A program made the translations under genes and the position numbers. A stretch of DNA of 16,124 nucleotides, taken from positions 1-16,124 of the forward strand of contig JBCDLI010000058.1 in the NCBI GenBank assembly GCA_038745535.1, given 5' to 3'. The DNA is from JBCDLI01 sp038745535 (lineage in GTDB: Bacteria > Pseudomonadota > Alphaproteobacteria > Rhizobiales > Rhizobiaceae). Of the stretch, positions 6,162 to 13,548 are shown piece by piece. Each line of letters starts with the position of its first letter. Within the stretch, counting starts at the first letter, position 1. Under the pieces are notes generated by a model that ran no database searches, was not told the origin of the DNA, and saw only the letters and a program-made list of their open reading frames with translations.

Positions 6162-6437
6162 CTATCGCAGCAAGAGCGCTATCTCAGAAAACACAAAACC
6201 GAGACAGGCGGCCCATATCAAGCCGACCGTCAGCCGAACCGATAGCCAGCCTTCCGTATTCAAAGCGATGACGGGTCCACAGAGCGCAAAGACGACAAGC
6301 GATCGCCCTGCGCCAAAACGCTGAATCGTATCATCGCGAAAACGCATCTCTGCTTCACCAGAAACAGCGCATGCAAAACTCCAAATGCACAAAGCAATTG
6401 AAAATCCCACGACGACACACACGAAAACCGGAAACAC
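6162..6437 (-). CDS. Small membrane protein of unknown function
   Basis: This is a 91-residue open frame starting with GTG at 6435-6437. It has three predicted membrane segments: about residues 4-24 (FVCVVVGFSIALCIWSFACA), 45-60 (SLVVFALCGPVIALNT) and 67-89 (RLTVGLIWAACLGFVFSEIALLL). The soluble loop AEMRFRDDTIQRFGAG lies between the first two. The layout is like small rhizobial proteins of the DUF6949 type, but I am not certain of that match. The ribosome-binding site is poor, and in-frame GTG codons a few residues later are alternative starts. It ends 46 bases before the carbonic anhydrase gene, which suggests one transcript. Its start region lies close to the divergent gene at 6527. Confidence 0.6.
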   Translation of the reverse strand: MFPVFVCVVVGFSIALCIWSFACAVSGEAEMRFRDDTIQRFGAGRSLVVFALCGPVIALNTEGWLSVRLTVGLIWAACLGFVFSEIALLLR

Positions 6438-6458
6438 CCAACCACGCCTTTTACAATC

Positions 6459-6466
6459 GGTTAACC
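6459..6466. promoter_or_regulatory. GGTTAACC palindrome in a divergent promoter region
   Basis: An 8-base perfect palindrome with a GTTAAC core lies 60 bases before the likely start of the plus-strand gene at 6527 and 21 bases upstream of the minus-strand start at 6437. GTTAAC resembles a CtrA half-site, but a single short match is weak evidence. Confidence 0.15.
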
Positions 6467-6526
6467 CTACTCATTCATGTTCCAGCAAGGCGCGTGCCGC
6501 CGAATATGTACCACAACAGGTCACTT

Positions 6527-7258
6527 ATGCGCGGGCAAGTCACATTCTCACAGCCGGAGCAAAAACCGCCACTTGAAGGCTTGGCCTTCAGGGCGTTTTG
6601 GGTGTTCTTCGGGCTAATGGCGACGTCGCTCGTTATATACTTCGTCGGCCTTATTTACGGCGAAGCATTTGCCGACGCCGGGCACAGCGCGAAACGCGAC
6701 AGGCATGAAATCGTCATCGGAAACGACGTCTATTCGGTGCCCGAAAACATGATCAGGTACGCAGAAGCGCGAACATCAGGCATCACCGGGCAATTGCAAC
6801 TGTATATGCACTGGCCTACCCGTGACGGATACAGTCGAGAACAGGCCAACGCGTTCAACGAACAAAATCCAGATGCCATGCAGGTGGCCTTTTTCAACAT
6901 AAGCCAGCGCAGTAGCATTCTGGATATGCGCGATCGCCTAGACGCCGTTTACGCCAAGGCCATTGAGGGTGAACCGAAAGACATCTTCAACGGATTGAAG
7001 GTGAGTAAGCTGAAAGCATCGCTTGGTTTCGTCGATGAGGTTTTGGTGTATGCGCCGTCGCGCACCGGCAAGCCGCATTTCGTAGCACGCTGCATCACCA
7101 GTGCGGAAGAAACAGTTTTGGCAGCGTGCGAAACCGAATTCTTTTCCGGGCAAACCAGCCAGATCCGTGTCCGCTTTCCAGCACACTTTCTAAAAAGCTG
7201 GCGATCACTGACGACAGAATTTGAGACCGTGATCGCTAATTTTCGCGCCGAAGCCTGA
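6527..7258 (+). CDS. Conserved single-pass membrane protein of unknown function
   Basis: With the ATG at 6527 the protein has 243 residues. This start has an AGG about 6 bases upstream, whereas the in-frame ATG at 6506 does not; the frame is open back to 6371, but that would overlap the divergent gene. A short N-terminal tail is followed by one hydrophobic segment (about 24-44, FWVFFGLMATSLVIYFVGLIYG). A soluble, probably periplasmic part contains HEIVIGNDVYSVPENMIRY and, near the C-terminus, FVARCITSAEETVLAACE with a cysteine pair (likely disulfide). I recognise this as a conserved rhizobial hypothetical protein usually found near cysE, but no function is known. The terminal FPAHFLKSWRSL is also typical. 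It converges with the DUF3126 gene, 12 bases apart. Confidence 0.8.
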   Translation: MRGQVTFSQPEQKPPLEGLAFRAFWVFFGLMATSLVIYFVGLIYGEAFADAGHSAKRDRHEIVIGNDVYSVPENMIRYAEARTSGITGQLQLYMHWPTRDGYSREQANAFNEQNPDAMQVAFFNISQRSSILDMRDRLDAVYAKAIEGEPKDIFNGLKVSKLKASLGFVDEVLVYAPSRTGKPHFVARCITSAEETVLAACETEFFSGQTSQIRVRFPAHFLKSWRSLTTEFETVIANFRAEA

Positions 7259-7270
7259 CGCAGACATCGC

Positions 7271-7483
7271 CTAGGGTTCCAGATCGATATCCAAAATCGA
7301 CATCGAGAGGTCGTAAGATACCTCCCCTTCGTCTTCTATGCGCGAAACAATGCCCAGAAATTCTTCGCCAACGTAAAGTTCGGCTGAATCAACGATTTTT
7401 GGCCGCGCTTTCACCGCAAGTGCTGGATTGTCGAAAATGCGTTTGAAATAATCGCTGAGCAGCTTGAGTTCTTCTGCGGTCAC
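7271..7483 (-). CDS. DUF3126 family protein
   Basis: This 70-residue protein begins with a GTG at 7481-7483, preceded by GGGGA at 6 bases. The frame is open further upstream to 7645, but that would overlap cysE, and the family normally starts right before the (T)xEExxLxxYFKRxF segment seen here. The conserved parts are YFKRIFDNPALAVKARP, DSAELYVGEEFLGIV and DLSMSILDIDL. It is a small soluble protein with no assigned function. Linkage to cysE (44 bases upstream, same strand) is common in alphaproteobacteria, so a role connected with serine acetyltransferase or sulfur metabolism is possible but unproven. Confidence 0.9.
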   Translation of the reverse strand: MTAEELKLLSDYFKRIFDNPALAVKARPKIVDSAELYVGEEFLGIVSRIEDEGEVSYDLSMSILDIDLEP

Positions 7484-7527
7484 GTATGGTCCCCGTAATC
7501 TAATCGTTTTGGTGTGAAAATAAAAAG

Positions 7528-8370
7528 TCAGGTGTCTTCGGGCGGCTGACCGTTGATACCAATCATCTGGTCCATGTCCCGCGATGGCTCGCTGCACCCA
7601 GCTTCTCCGACAATTTTCGCAGGCACTCCAGCAACCGTTTTGCACGACGGAACTTCCGAAAGAACCACCGAACCGGCAGCCACCTTTGAGCAGTCACCTA
7701 TGTGAAAATTACCCAGTATTTTAGCGCCCGCGCCGATCAGCACGCCCTTGCCGATCTTTGGATGCCGGTCCGCGCCAAGCTTACCAGTGCCGCCCAGCGT
7801 AACGCCCTGCATGATCGAAACGTCATCGCCGATGACAGCTGTTTCGCCAACAACAAATCCCGTCGCGTGATCAAGAAAGATACCGCGCCCGATCTTGGCG
7901 GCGGGGTTGATATCAGTCTGAAAAATGGCCGACGATCTGCTTTGCAAATACAGCGCAAAATCGCGGCGACCATTATTCACCAGCCAATGCGCAAGCCGGT
8001 GCGTTTGTATCGCATGAAAGCCCTTGAAGTATAAAAGCGCTTCCAAATAACGACTGCAGGCCGGGTCGCGCTCGTAAACCGCATGCAAATCTACCCGCAC
8101 GGTCCGGCGCCATTCGGCGTCTGCTGCCACCATCTTGCCAAAAGCCTGACGAATGAGAGCAGAAGGCACATCGGGATGGTCGAGACGCTTCGAGATACGA
8201 TGACAGACCGCAGCCTCTAGGCTGGTTTGGTTGATGACCGTTGAGTGGAAGAACCCTGCAAGTGTTGGATCGCTGGCACTTGCGGCTTCTGCCTCTTCGC
8301 GCACTGCAGCCCAAATCGGGTCGACAGATTGCACAACGCTGCTGACCTTCTCAGATGATTGGGTAGCCAT
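7528..8370 (-). CDS. cysE: Serine O-acetyltransferase
   Basis: This 280-residue enzyme makes O-acetylserine from serine and acetyl-CoA, the first step of cysteine synthesis. It has the CysE helical N-terminal domain (DPIWAAVREEAE from about residue 17) and a left-handed beta-helix. Likely active-site residues are D102 in YERDPAC, D167-H168 in LDHATGFVVGET, and H203 in DRHPKIGKGV. A PIWAxVRxEA start is typical. The C-terminal tail after VGVPAKIVG is about 25 residues and ends in a polar stretch rather than the Ile that docks into CysK in enterobacteria, although GINGQPP is nearby. The ATG has GGAG 6 bases upstream. DUF3126 follows in the same orientation; the alpha/beta hydrolase gene lies 59 bases upstream on the same strand. 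Confidence 0.97.
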   Translation of the reverse strand: MATQSSEKVSSVVQSVDPIWAAVREEAEAASASDPTLAGFFHSTVINQTSLEAAVCHRISKRLDHPDVPSALIRQAFGKMVAADAEWRRTVRVDLHAVYERDPACSRYLEALLYFKGFHAIQTHRLAHWLVNNGRRDFALYLQSRSSAIFQTDINPAAKIGRGIFLDHATGFVVGETAVIGDDVSIMQGVTLGGTGKLGADRHPKIGKGVLIGAGAKILGNFHIGDCSKVAAGSVVLSEVPSCKTVAGVPAKIVGEAGCSEPSRDMDQMIGINGQPPEDT

Positions 8371-8429
8371 TCATTCTCCGTGCATAATGCTCAGTTGAAG
8401 GCGGTCTCACACGTCGCCTTGGTCGCTTG

Positions 8430-9194
8430 TTATCCGATTTCATCTAGAAAGGACACAACCGCTCGCTTGAAAGATGCATCACCCACCGCGAGCATATGAT
8501 CGCGCCGCTCAATGTCGAACGCTCGCGCATTTGGCATCAGATCAGCCAGTTCATGGGCGTCGCCCGCGACATCGTCTTTCGTGCCGACACCAATCAGCGT
8601 CGGAGCGGAAATAGATGCAGCTTCCCCACGCGTCACCAAAGTGCGAGACGTCCGGATGCAGCTTGCCAATGCGATACGATCACTTCCGGTCTGATCGGCA
8701 AACTCCCGGAACATTCGCCCACGAGCGTGTGAGACATCATCCAAGGATGGAGCAAGTAACGCGTCCGCAATCGGGTCCCAATCGCCGACGCCATTCACCA
8801 TGCCAATTCCAAGCCCACCAAGGACAAGCGAAGACACGCGACTTGGATGTCGCAGAGCGAGAAAAGCGCTAATGCGCGCACCCATCGAATAACCAAATAT
8901 ATGGGCTTTTTCGACGTTCAAATGATCAAGCAGCGCGACCGCATCGTCTGCCATTTTTTCCGGATGGTATGCTTCATCATCGTGCGGCTTATCAGATTTT
9001 CCATGGCCGCGATTATCAATCGCGATGGAGCGCATTCCCACCTTTTCGAAAGCCGCAAACCATCCTGGATTGATCCAATTGGTGGCGATATTTGACGCAA
9101 ACCCATGGATCATCACGACAGGTGGACGGCCGCCCTCGCCGCTATCGACGAAGTGCAATAATAGACCGTCGTGGGAAAAATAGTCGTCGCGCAC
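8430..9194 (-). CDS. Alpha/beta hydrolase
   Basis: This is a 254-residue alpha/beta-hydrolase-fold protein. The catalytic triad can be assigned as S103 in the nucleophile elbow GYSMGA, D208 in GVGTKDD, and H233 in RRDHMLAV. The oxyanion-hole motif HGFAS is at 30-34 and DNRGHGKS at 60-67. The start is a GTG (9192-9194) with AGGAT about 9 bases upstream. The family ranges over esterases, lactonases and C-C hydrolases; the substrate cannot be told from sequence. It is divergent from an FAD monooxygenase across 104 bases, which could point to a shared aromatic or cyclic substrate, but this is only context. It is followed by cysE on the same strand and may be cotranscribed. Confidence 0.92.
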   Translation of the reverse strand: MRDDYFSHDGLLLHFVDSGEGGRPPVVMIHGFASNIATNWINPGWFAAFEKVGMRSIAIDNRGHGKSDKPHDDEAYHPEKMADDAVALLDHLNVEKAHIFGYSMGARISAFLALRHPSRVSSLVLGGLGIGMVNGVGDWDPIADALLAPSLDDVSHARGRMFREFADQTGSDRIALASCIRTSRTLVTRGEAASISAPTLIGVGTKDDVAGDAHELADLMPNARAFDIERRDHMLAVGDASFKRAVVSFLDEIG

Positions 9195-9226
9195 GCAAAA
9201 TATCCTATTGGCTCTTTGGCGGTGGA

Positions 9227-9241
9227 TGTCGCACTACGACA
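9227..9241. promoter_or_regulatory. Inverted repeat between hydrolase and monooxygenase genes
   Basis: TGTCGCACTACGACA has 5-base arms TGTCG and CGACA around CACTA, near the middle of the 104-base divergent region. A single operator here could control both genes. It is short and unmatched to a known regulator. Confidence 0.25.
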
Positions 9242-9298
9242 GGCGGTTTAAAAGCGCTACCAAGGTGCCTCTCGGTTTCGGCATCCCATGGGAAAAAG

Positions 9299-10450
9299 AT
9301 GAAAATTGTTATCGTTGGGGCGGGCATAGGCGGTTTGACCACCGCGCTTTCGCTCGCTCATTTCGGGATCGCAAGCACAGTTCTGGAGGCTTTTGCTGAG
9401 CCCGGTGAAGTCGGAGCGGGCCTTCAGGTTCCGCCAAACGCGATGCATGTTTTCGAGCGCTTGGGTCTCGCCGCTGAAATCCGTCGCGCGGGTATGACAC
9501 CAGAGGCGATAGACCTCGCCGACGGCCGAAGCGGAAAGCGGCTGCTTTCACTACCGCTCGACAACAAGGACAATCCCGCGCATGGCTTAGTGACTATCCA
9601 CCGGGCAGCGTTGCATCGTGCGCTTTACGAAGCGGCACAAGCAAACGAGGGCATTGAAATCATGACAGGGATGCCGGTCATTTCCGCACTGCCCTTCGAT
9701 AATTCAGTGCAGCTAGTGACTGATCAGCAAGACGAGGTGGTGTCAGGCGATCTGGTCGTTGGCGCGGACGGTGTCTGGTCAAAAGTTCGCCGATCAATTT
9801 CGCCCGATGCAGACGCGCAGCTCACTGGACGTATCGCTTTGAGGACAACCGCGGTGATGGATACGATCCAGCCGACGGTAACGGCCTACCTAGGCACAAA
9901 AGCGCATTTGGTCAGCTACCCGCTCAACGACAACGGCTTACGCAACCTCGTCGGGATTATTCACGGCAATGTAAAAGAGCAGACGTGGAGCAAAACCCCG
10001 CCCGCCGAAACCGTGGCCGCATTAGCCGATCAATTCCGCGGTGTGGGATCAAAAGCTATCCTAGATGCGAATTGGTCCTGCTGGCCACTGGCCAGAGTTT
10101 CGGAAGCGTCTCCTTGGTCCAACGGGACAAACATCGTGGTCGTCGGCGATGCCGCTCACGCTATCGAACCCTTTGCTGCCCAAGGTGCTGCAATGGCGAT
10201 CGAAGACGCTTTCATCCTCGCCAAACAGATTTTCGAAAATTCAGGCGATGTCCCAACGGCAATTTCCAACTACGAGCAAGTACGTAAGCCACGGATTACA
10301 AAAGTAGCGCGACGTACGAAGTTCAATCGACGCATTTATCATCTGTCAGGCCTACCCCGCATTGCTCGCGATACCGCGTTTAAAGTCCGACCACACATGG
10401 CATTCGCCAAAGACTTGAGCTGGCTCTACGACTACAATCCGGCACTTTAG
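9299..10450 (+). CDS. FAD-dependent monooxygenase (salicylate hydroxylase-like)
   Basis: With the ATG at 9299 the protein has 383 residues. This start follows GGGAAAAAG and places the dinucleotide fold at the very N-terminus; the frame is open upstream to 9092 but overlaps the divergent hydrolase. Group A flavoprotein monooxygenase motifs are complete: G7-x-G9-x-x-G12 with E30 at the end of beta-2, the DG motif GADGVWSKVR (155-164), and the GD motif VVGDAAHAIEPFAAQGAAMAIEDA (282-304). Such enzymes use NAD(P)H and O2 to hydroxylate aromatic or related rings. The closest types I recognise are salicylate and 3-hydroxybenzoate 6-hydroxylases, but the substrate is not determinable. No other aromatic degradation gene is nearby apart from the divergent hydrolase. 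It is convergent with aceA. Confidence 0.9.
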   Translation: MKIVIVGAGIGGLTTALSLAHFGIASTVLEAFAEPGEVGAGLQVPPNAMHVFERLGLAAEIRRAGMTPEAIDLADGRSGKRLLSLPLDNKDNPAHGLVTIHRAALHRALYEAAQANEGIEIMTGMPVISALPFDNSVQLVTDQQDEVVSGDLVVGADGVWSKVRRSISPDADAQLTGRIALRTTAVMDTIQPTVTAYLGTKAHLVSYPLNDNGLRNLVGIIHGNVKEQTWSKTPPAETVAALADQFRGVGSKAILDANWSCWPLARVSEASPWSNGTNIVVVGDAAHAIEPFAAQGAAMAIEDAFILAKQIFENSGDVPTAISNYEQVRKPRITKVARRTKFNRRIYHLSGLPRIARDTAFKVRPHMAFAKDLSWLYDYNPAL

Positions 10451-10464
10451 CGACAGCTGGAATC

Positions 10465-10488
10465 AAAAATGGCCCCGGAGGGCCATTT
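10465..10488 (-). terminator. Intrinsic terminator after aceA
   Basis: AAATGGCCC (10467-10475), loop CGGA, and GGGCCATTT (10480-10488) form a perfect 9-base-pair stem. On the minus strand it is followed by a run of five Ts that starts inside the stem, 24 bases after the aceA stop. On the plus strand only TTT follows, so it may also end the monooxygenase transcript with lower efficiency. Confidence 0.85.
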
Positions 10489-10511
10489 CCAAGATCGACA
10501 ATTCGGCAAGC

Positions 10512-12119
10512 TTATTCAGCGGCTTCGAACTGGTTCATCGTGTTGTCTTTACCGCCAGCTTTCAGCGCTGCCTCACCGGCAAAATACTCTTTGTGGTCGT
10601 CGCCCATGTCCGAACCGGCCATGTTCTGGTGCTTCACACAAGCAATACCCTGACGGATTTCTTCGCGCTGAACCTGCTTGACGTAACCAAGCATCGCTTC
10701 GTCGCCAAAGTAACGCTTCGCAAGATTGTCGGTTGAAAGCGCAGCAGTGTGGTAGGTTGGCAGCGTGATGAGGTGATGGAAGATGCCAGCCTCACGCGAA
10801 CCATCGCGCTGGAATGACTGAATTTGCGCATCAGCTTCTTTGCCGAGCTCCGTATCGTCGTACTCGGAACTCATCAGCTTGGACTTGTCGTAGGCAGACA
10901 CGTCTTTGCCGGCTGCTTCCCAATCAGCGTAAATCTGATCGCGGAACTTGAGTGTCCAGTTGAACGAAGGCGAGTTGTTGTAGACGAGCTTCGCGTTTGG
11001 AATGACTTCGCGAATGCGGTCAACCATGCCCTTGATCTGCTGCACGTTCGGCTTCTCTGTTTCAATCCAAAGAAGGTCGGCGCCGTTCTGTAGCGACGTG
11101 ATACAGTCGAGCACGCAACGGTCTTCACCGGTGTTCGGCTTGAACTGGAACAGGTTCGAAGGAAGACGCTTTGGACGCATCAGCTTACCGTCGCGCTTGA
11201 TGACAACGTCGGATGGCTTCAACTCATCGACGGTAACTTCATCGCAATCGAGGAACGCATTGTACTGGTCGCCAAGATCGCCAGGCTCGGTGGAGTAAGC
11301 AATCTGCTTTGTGAGGCCAGCGCCGAGCGAATCTGTGCGGGTGACAACAACACCGTCTTCCACGCCCATCTCAAGGAACGCGTAGCGGCATGCACGGACC
11401 TTCTGAAGGAAGTCCTCATGTGGAACCGTCACTTTACCGTCCTGGTGGCCACACTGCTTTTCGTCAGAAACCTGGTTCTCGATCTGAAGTGCACAAGCAC
11501 CAGCTTCGATCATCTTCTTTGCCAGCAGGTAAGTCGCTTCGGCGTTACCGAAACCAGCATCAATGTCGGCAATGATCGGCACAACATGCGTTTCGTAGTT
11601 ATCGATCTCGTTCTGGATCGCTTTGGCTTTCACCTCATCGCCAGCTTCGTGCGCGTCATCAAGCTCACGGAACAGCATGCCGAGCTCGCGAGCGTCGGCC
11701 TGGCGCAGGAAGGTGTAAAGCTCTTCGATCAGCGCCGGCACAGATGTCTTCTCGTGCATCGACTGATCCGGCAGCGGGCCAAACTCGGAACGGAGCGCAG
11801 CAACCATCCACCCCGAAAGATAGAGGTAACGCTTATTGGTGGTGCCGAAGTGCTTTTTGATCGAAATCAGCTTCTGCTGACCAACAAAGCCGTGCCAACA
11901 GCCAAGCGACTGTGTGTAGTTAGCAGGGTCGGCATCGTAGTCTGCCATGTCCTTACGCATGATCGCCGCTGTGTACTTAGCGATGTCCAGGCCAGTTTTG
12001 AATTTATTCTGCGCCCGCATCCTCGCCACATACTCGGGGCTGATCGCGTTCCATGTCCCCCCAAAGGAATTGATAAGGTCACGGATGGCTTCAATGTCGC
12101 TTTGATATTGCGTCGTCAT
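10512..12119 (-). CDS. aceA: Isocitrate lyase, long form
   Basis: This 535-residue enzyme cleaves isocitrate to succinate and glyoxylate in the glyoxylate shunt. The start ATG at 12117-12119 (MTTQYQSDIEAI) has GGAG 8 bases upstream; an ATG six bases earlier is too close to that site. The catalytic signature K-Q-C-G-H holds C223, and the Mg-binding ADIDAGFGN is at 184-192. The active-site loops KLVYNNSPSFNW and FHHLITLPTYHTAAL are present. The length and sequence follow the roughly 530-residue Pseudomonas/Acinetobacter type closely, including the C-terminal KDNTMNQF, rather than the roughly 430-residue enzyme known from many rhizobia. No malate synthase gene lies in the window. It has its own upstream region of 227 bases and its own terminator. 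Confidence 0.97.
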   Translation of the reverse strand: MTTQYQSDIEAIRDLINSFGGTWNAISPEYVARMRAQNKFKTGLDIAKYTAAIMRKDMADYDADPANYTQSLGCWHGFVGQQKLISIKKHFGTTNKRYLYLSGWMVAALRSEFGPLPDQSMHEKTSVPALIEELYTFLRQADARELGMLFRELDDAHEAGDEVKAKAIQNEIDNYETHVVPIIADIDAGFGNAEATYLLAKKMIEAGACALQIENQVSDEKQCGHQDGKVTVPHEDFLQKVRACRYAFLEMGVEDGVVVTRTDSLGAGLTKQIAYSTEPGDLGDQYNAFLDCDEVTVDELKPSDVVIKRDGKLMRPKRLPSNLFQFKPNTGEDRCVLDCITSLQNGADLLWIETEKPNVQQIKGMVDRIREVIPNAKLVYNNSPSFNWTLKFRDQIYADWEAAGKDVSAYDKSKLMSSEYDDTELGKEADAQIQSFQRDGSREAGIFHHLITLPTYHTAALSTDNLAKRYFGDEAMLGYVKQVQREEIRQGIACVKHQNMAGSDMGDDHKEYFAGEAALKAGGKDNTMNQFEAAE

Positions 12120-12148
12120 TCGCATCTCCGGTTTTTGGTCTCGTTGCA

Positions 12149-12182
12149 CTGCAGTTCGTGTTCGTTGTCGCCGAACGTGCAG
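12149..12182 (-). promoter_or_regulatory. Inverted repeat in the aceA leader
   Basis: CTGCAGTTCG (12149-12158) pairs with CGAACGTGCAG (12172-12182) apart from one bulged base, around a 13-base loop, 30 bases before the aceA ATG. A nearby GCTGC-GAT-GCAGC repeat (12191-12203) repeats the CTGC/GCAG theme. These could be sites for a regulator of acetate metabolism or leader RNA structure. The rest of the 227-base gap up to prfB shows a weak TATAG-like -10 candidate but nothing firm. Confidence 0.3.
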
Positions 12183-12346
12183 CATTAATCGCTGCGATGC
12201 AGCAAACACCGCCGCGCTATATGCGGTCGCGAAACGAATTGCACCACATACTTCGGTATTGCGGAGTAAAACGGTGAGGGAATTTTAAGCAGAAAGACCG
12301 AGCTGTCGGAAAAAATCCTGCATTATCAATGATTGAACAGAAACAA

Positions 12347-13475
12347 TCAGTCTAGATCATCAACAGCATCAGCTGCTTTTCCGGTCACCCGCTGCGCCAA
12401 AGCGGCCTCCATGAAGCCATCCAAATCACCGTCCAGCACGTTTGAAGGCGCCGTTGACTCAACGCCTGTCCGCAGGTCCTTCACCAGCTGATAGGGCTGC
12501 AACACGTAGGAGCGAATCTGGTGACCCCACCCGATTTCTGACTTTGAATCAAACTCCGATTGCGCAGCTTCCTCGCGCTTTTTCATCTCAAGATCATAAA
12601 GGCGGGCCCGAAGCGCTTTCATCGCATTTGCGCGGTTTTGGTGCTGCGATTTCTCCGAGGATGTCACCACGATGCCGGTGGGCATATGGGTAATACGGAC
12701 AGCAGAGTCAGTCGTGTTCACGTGCTGACCGCCTGCCCCAGACGAACGATAGGTGTCGATGCGGATATCTTTGTCTTGGATTTCGATCTCAACGTTGTCA
12801 TCAATGACCGGATAGACGCCGACAGACGAAAACGATGTGTGGCGCCGGGCATTCGAATCATAAGGTGAAATCCGCACGAGACGATGCACACCGGTCTCCG
12901 TCTTCAACCACCCGTGCGCGTTATGACCCTTGATAAGCAGCGTGGCAGATTTGATGCCTGCCTCTTCACCCGACGTATATTCCTGAAGTTCAGCTTTGAA
13001 CCCGCGTTGATCCGCCCAGCGCGTGTACATGCGCAACAGCATGTTCGCCCAATCCTGGCTTTCGGTACCGCCAGCGCCCGAGTGAACTTCGAGGAATGTA
13101 TCGCTACCGTCCATTTCACCGGATAGGAGCGCTTCAACCTGCATCTTCTCGATGCTCGGCATCAGGCCTTTAATGGTTTCTTCGGCATCCGTGATCGTTT
13201 CCTGATCGCCCTCTTCTTCGCCAAGAGCGATCAGTTCGACACTGTCTTCCACCGATTGCTCGAAACCAGAAATAGCACCGGTCAATTCTTCCAATCGCTG
13301 CCGCTCTTGCATCAGTTTTTGAGCTTCCGCTGGGTCATTCCAGAGGTCTGCGTCTTCAGAACGAGCATTTAGATATTCTAGGCGTTTGACTGCTGTATCC
13401 CAGTCAAAGATGCCTCCTCAGCAGGGAAATGCCCTGCTTGATGTCGTCGACAATTGTCGAAATTTCCGCGCGCAT
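12347..13475 (-). CDS. prfB: Peptide chain release factor 2, expressed by programmed +1 frameshift
   Basis: RF2 recognises UAA and UGA stop codons and releases the peptide. The gene starts at ATG 13473-13475 (AGAGG 6 bases upstream), reads 23 codons (MRAEISTIVDDIKQGISLLRRHL) and meets an in-frame TGA at 13404-13406. Shifting +1 at CTT-TGA-C continues as DWDTAVKRLEYLN and stays open to the stop at 12347, for 375 residues, the normal RF2 length. An annotation starting at the first internal ATG (13312) would lose 54 residues. Motifs are the peptidyl-release GGQ at 248-250 and the stop-codon tripeptide SPY at 203-205 (SPF in E. coli). HTSFSSVGVYPVIDD and RRHTSF are typical of alphaproteobacteria. 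It lies 73 bases downstream of mrcA. Confidence 0.96.
13403..13418 (-). promoter_or_regulatory. prfB programmed +1 frameshift site
   Basis: On the minus strand the sequence reads AGGAGG CAT CTT TGA C. The internal Shine-Dalgarno element lies three bases before the CTT slippery codon, followed by the UGA stop and a C, the same geometry as the autoregulatory site of E. coli prfB. When RF2 is scarce, ribosomes pause at UGA and slip forward to make full-length RF2. Confidence 0.95.
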
Positions 13476-13548
13476 GTGAACCTCTCACTTCTGCGGGACG
13501 GCGTATCGCCGGTTGATTTCGGAGTAAAGAGCCCAGACGGAAGGTCGC

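Noticed and set aside
7484..7645. Upstream extension of the DUF3126 frame into cysE
   Set aside because: The extension overlaps cysE codons in another frame and is unlike the family start; the GTG at 7481-7483 has a suitable ribosome-binding site.
9092..9298. N-terminal extension of the FAD monooxygenase
   Set aside because: The extra 69 residues overlap the divergent hydrolase and precede the dinucleotide fold that normally opens this family; the ATG at 9299 has a good ribosome-binding site.
11418..12188. 256-codon plus-strand open frame opposite aceA
   Set aside because: It is antisense to strongly conserved isocitrate lyase codons and has no family resemblance; long antisense frames are expected opposite such genes.
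12283..12346. Possible terminator between prfB and aceA
   Set aside because: Only weak 4-5 base stems (for example CCGA-CAGC-TCGG and GATTG/CAATC) are present and none has a proper T-run on the minus strand, so I do not call a terminator.
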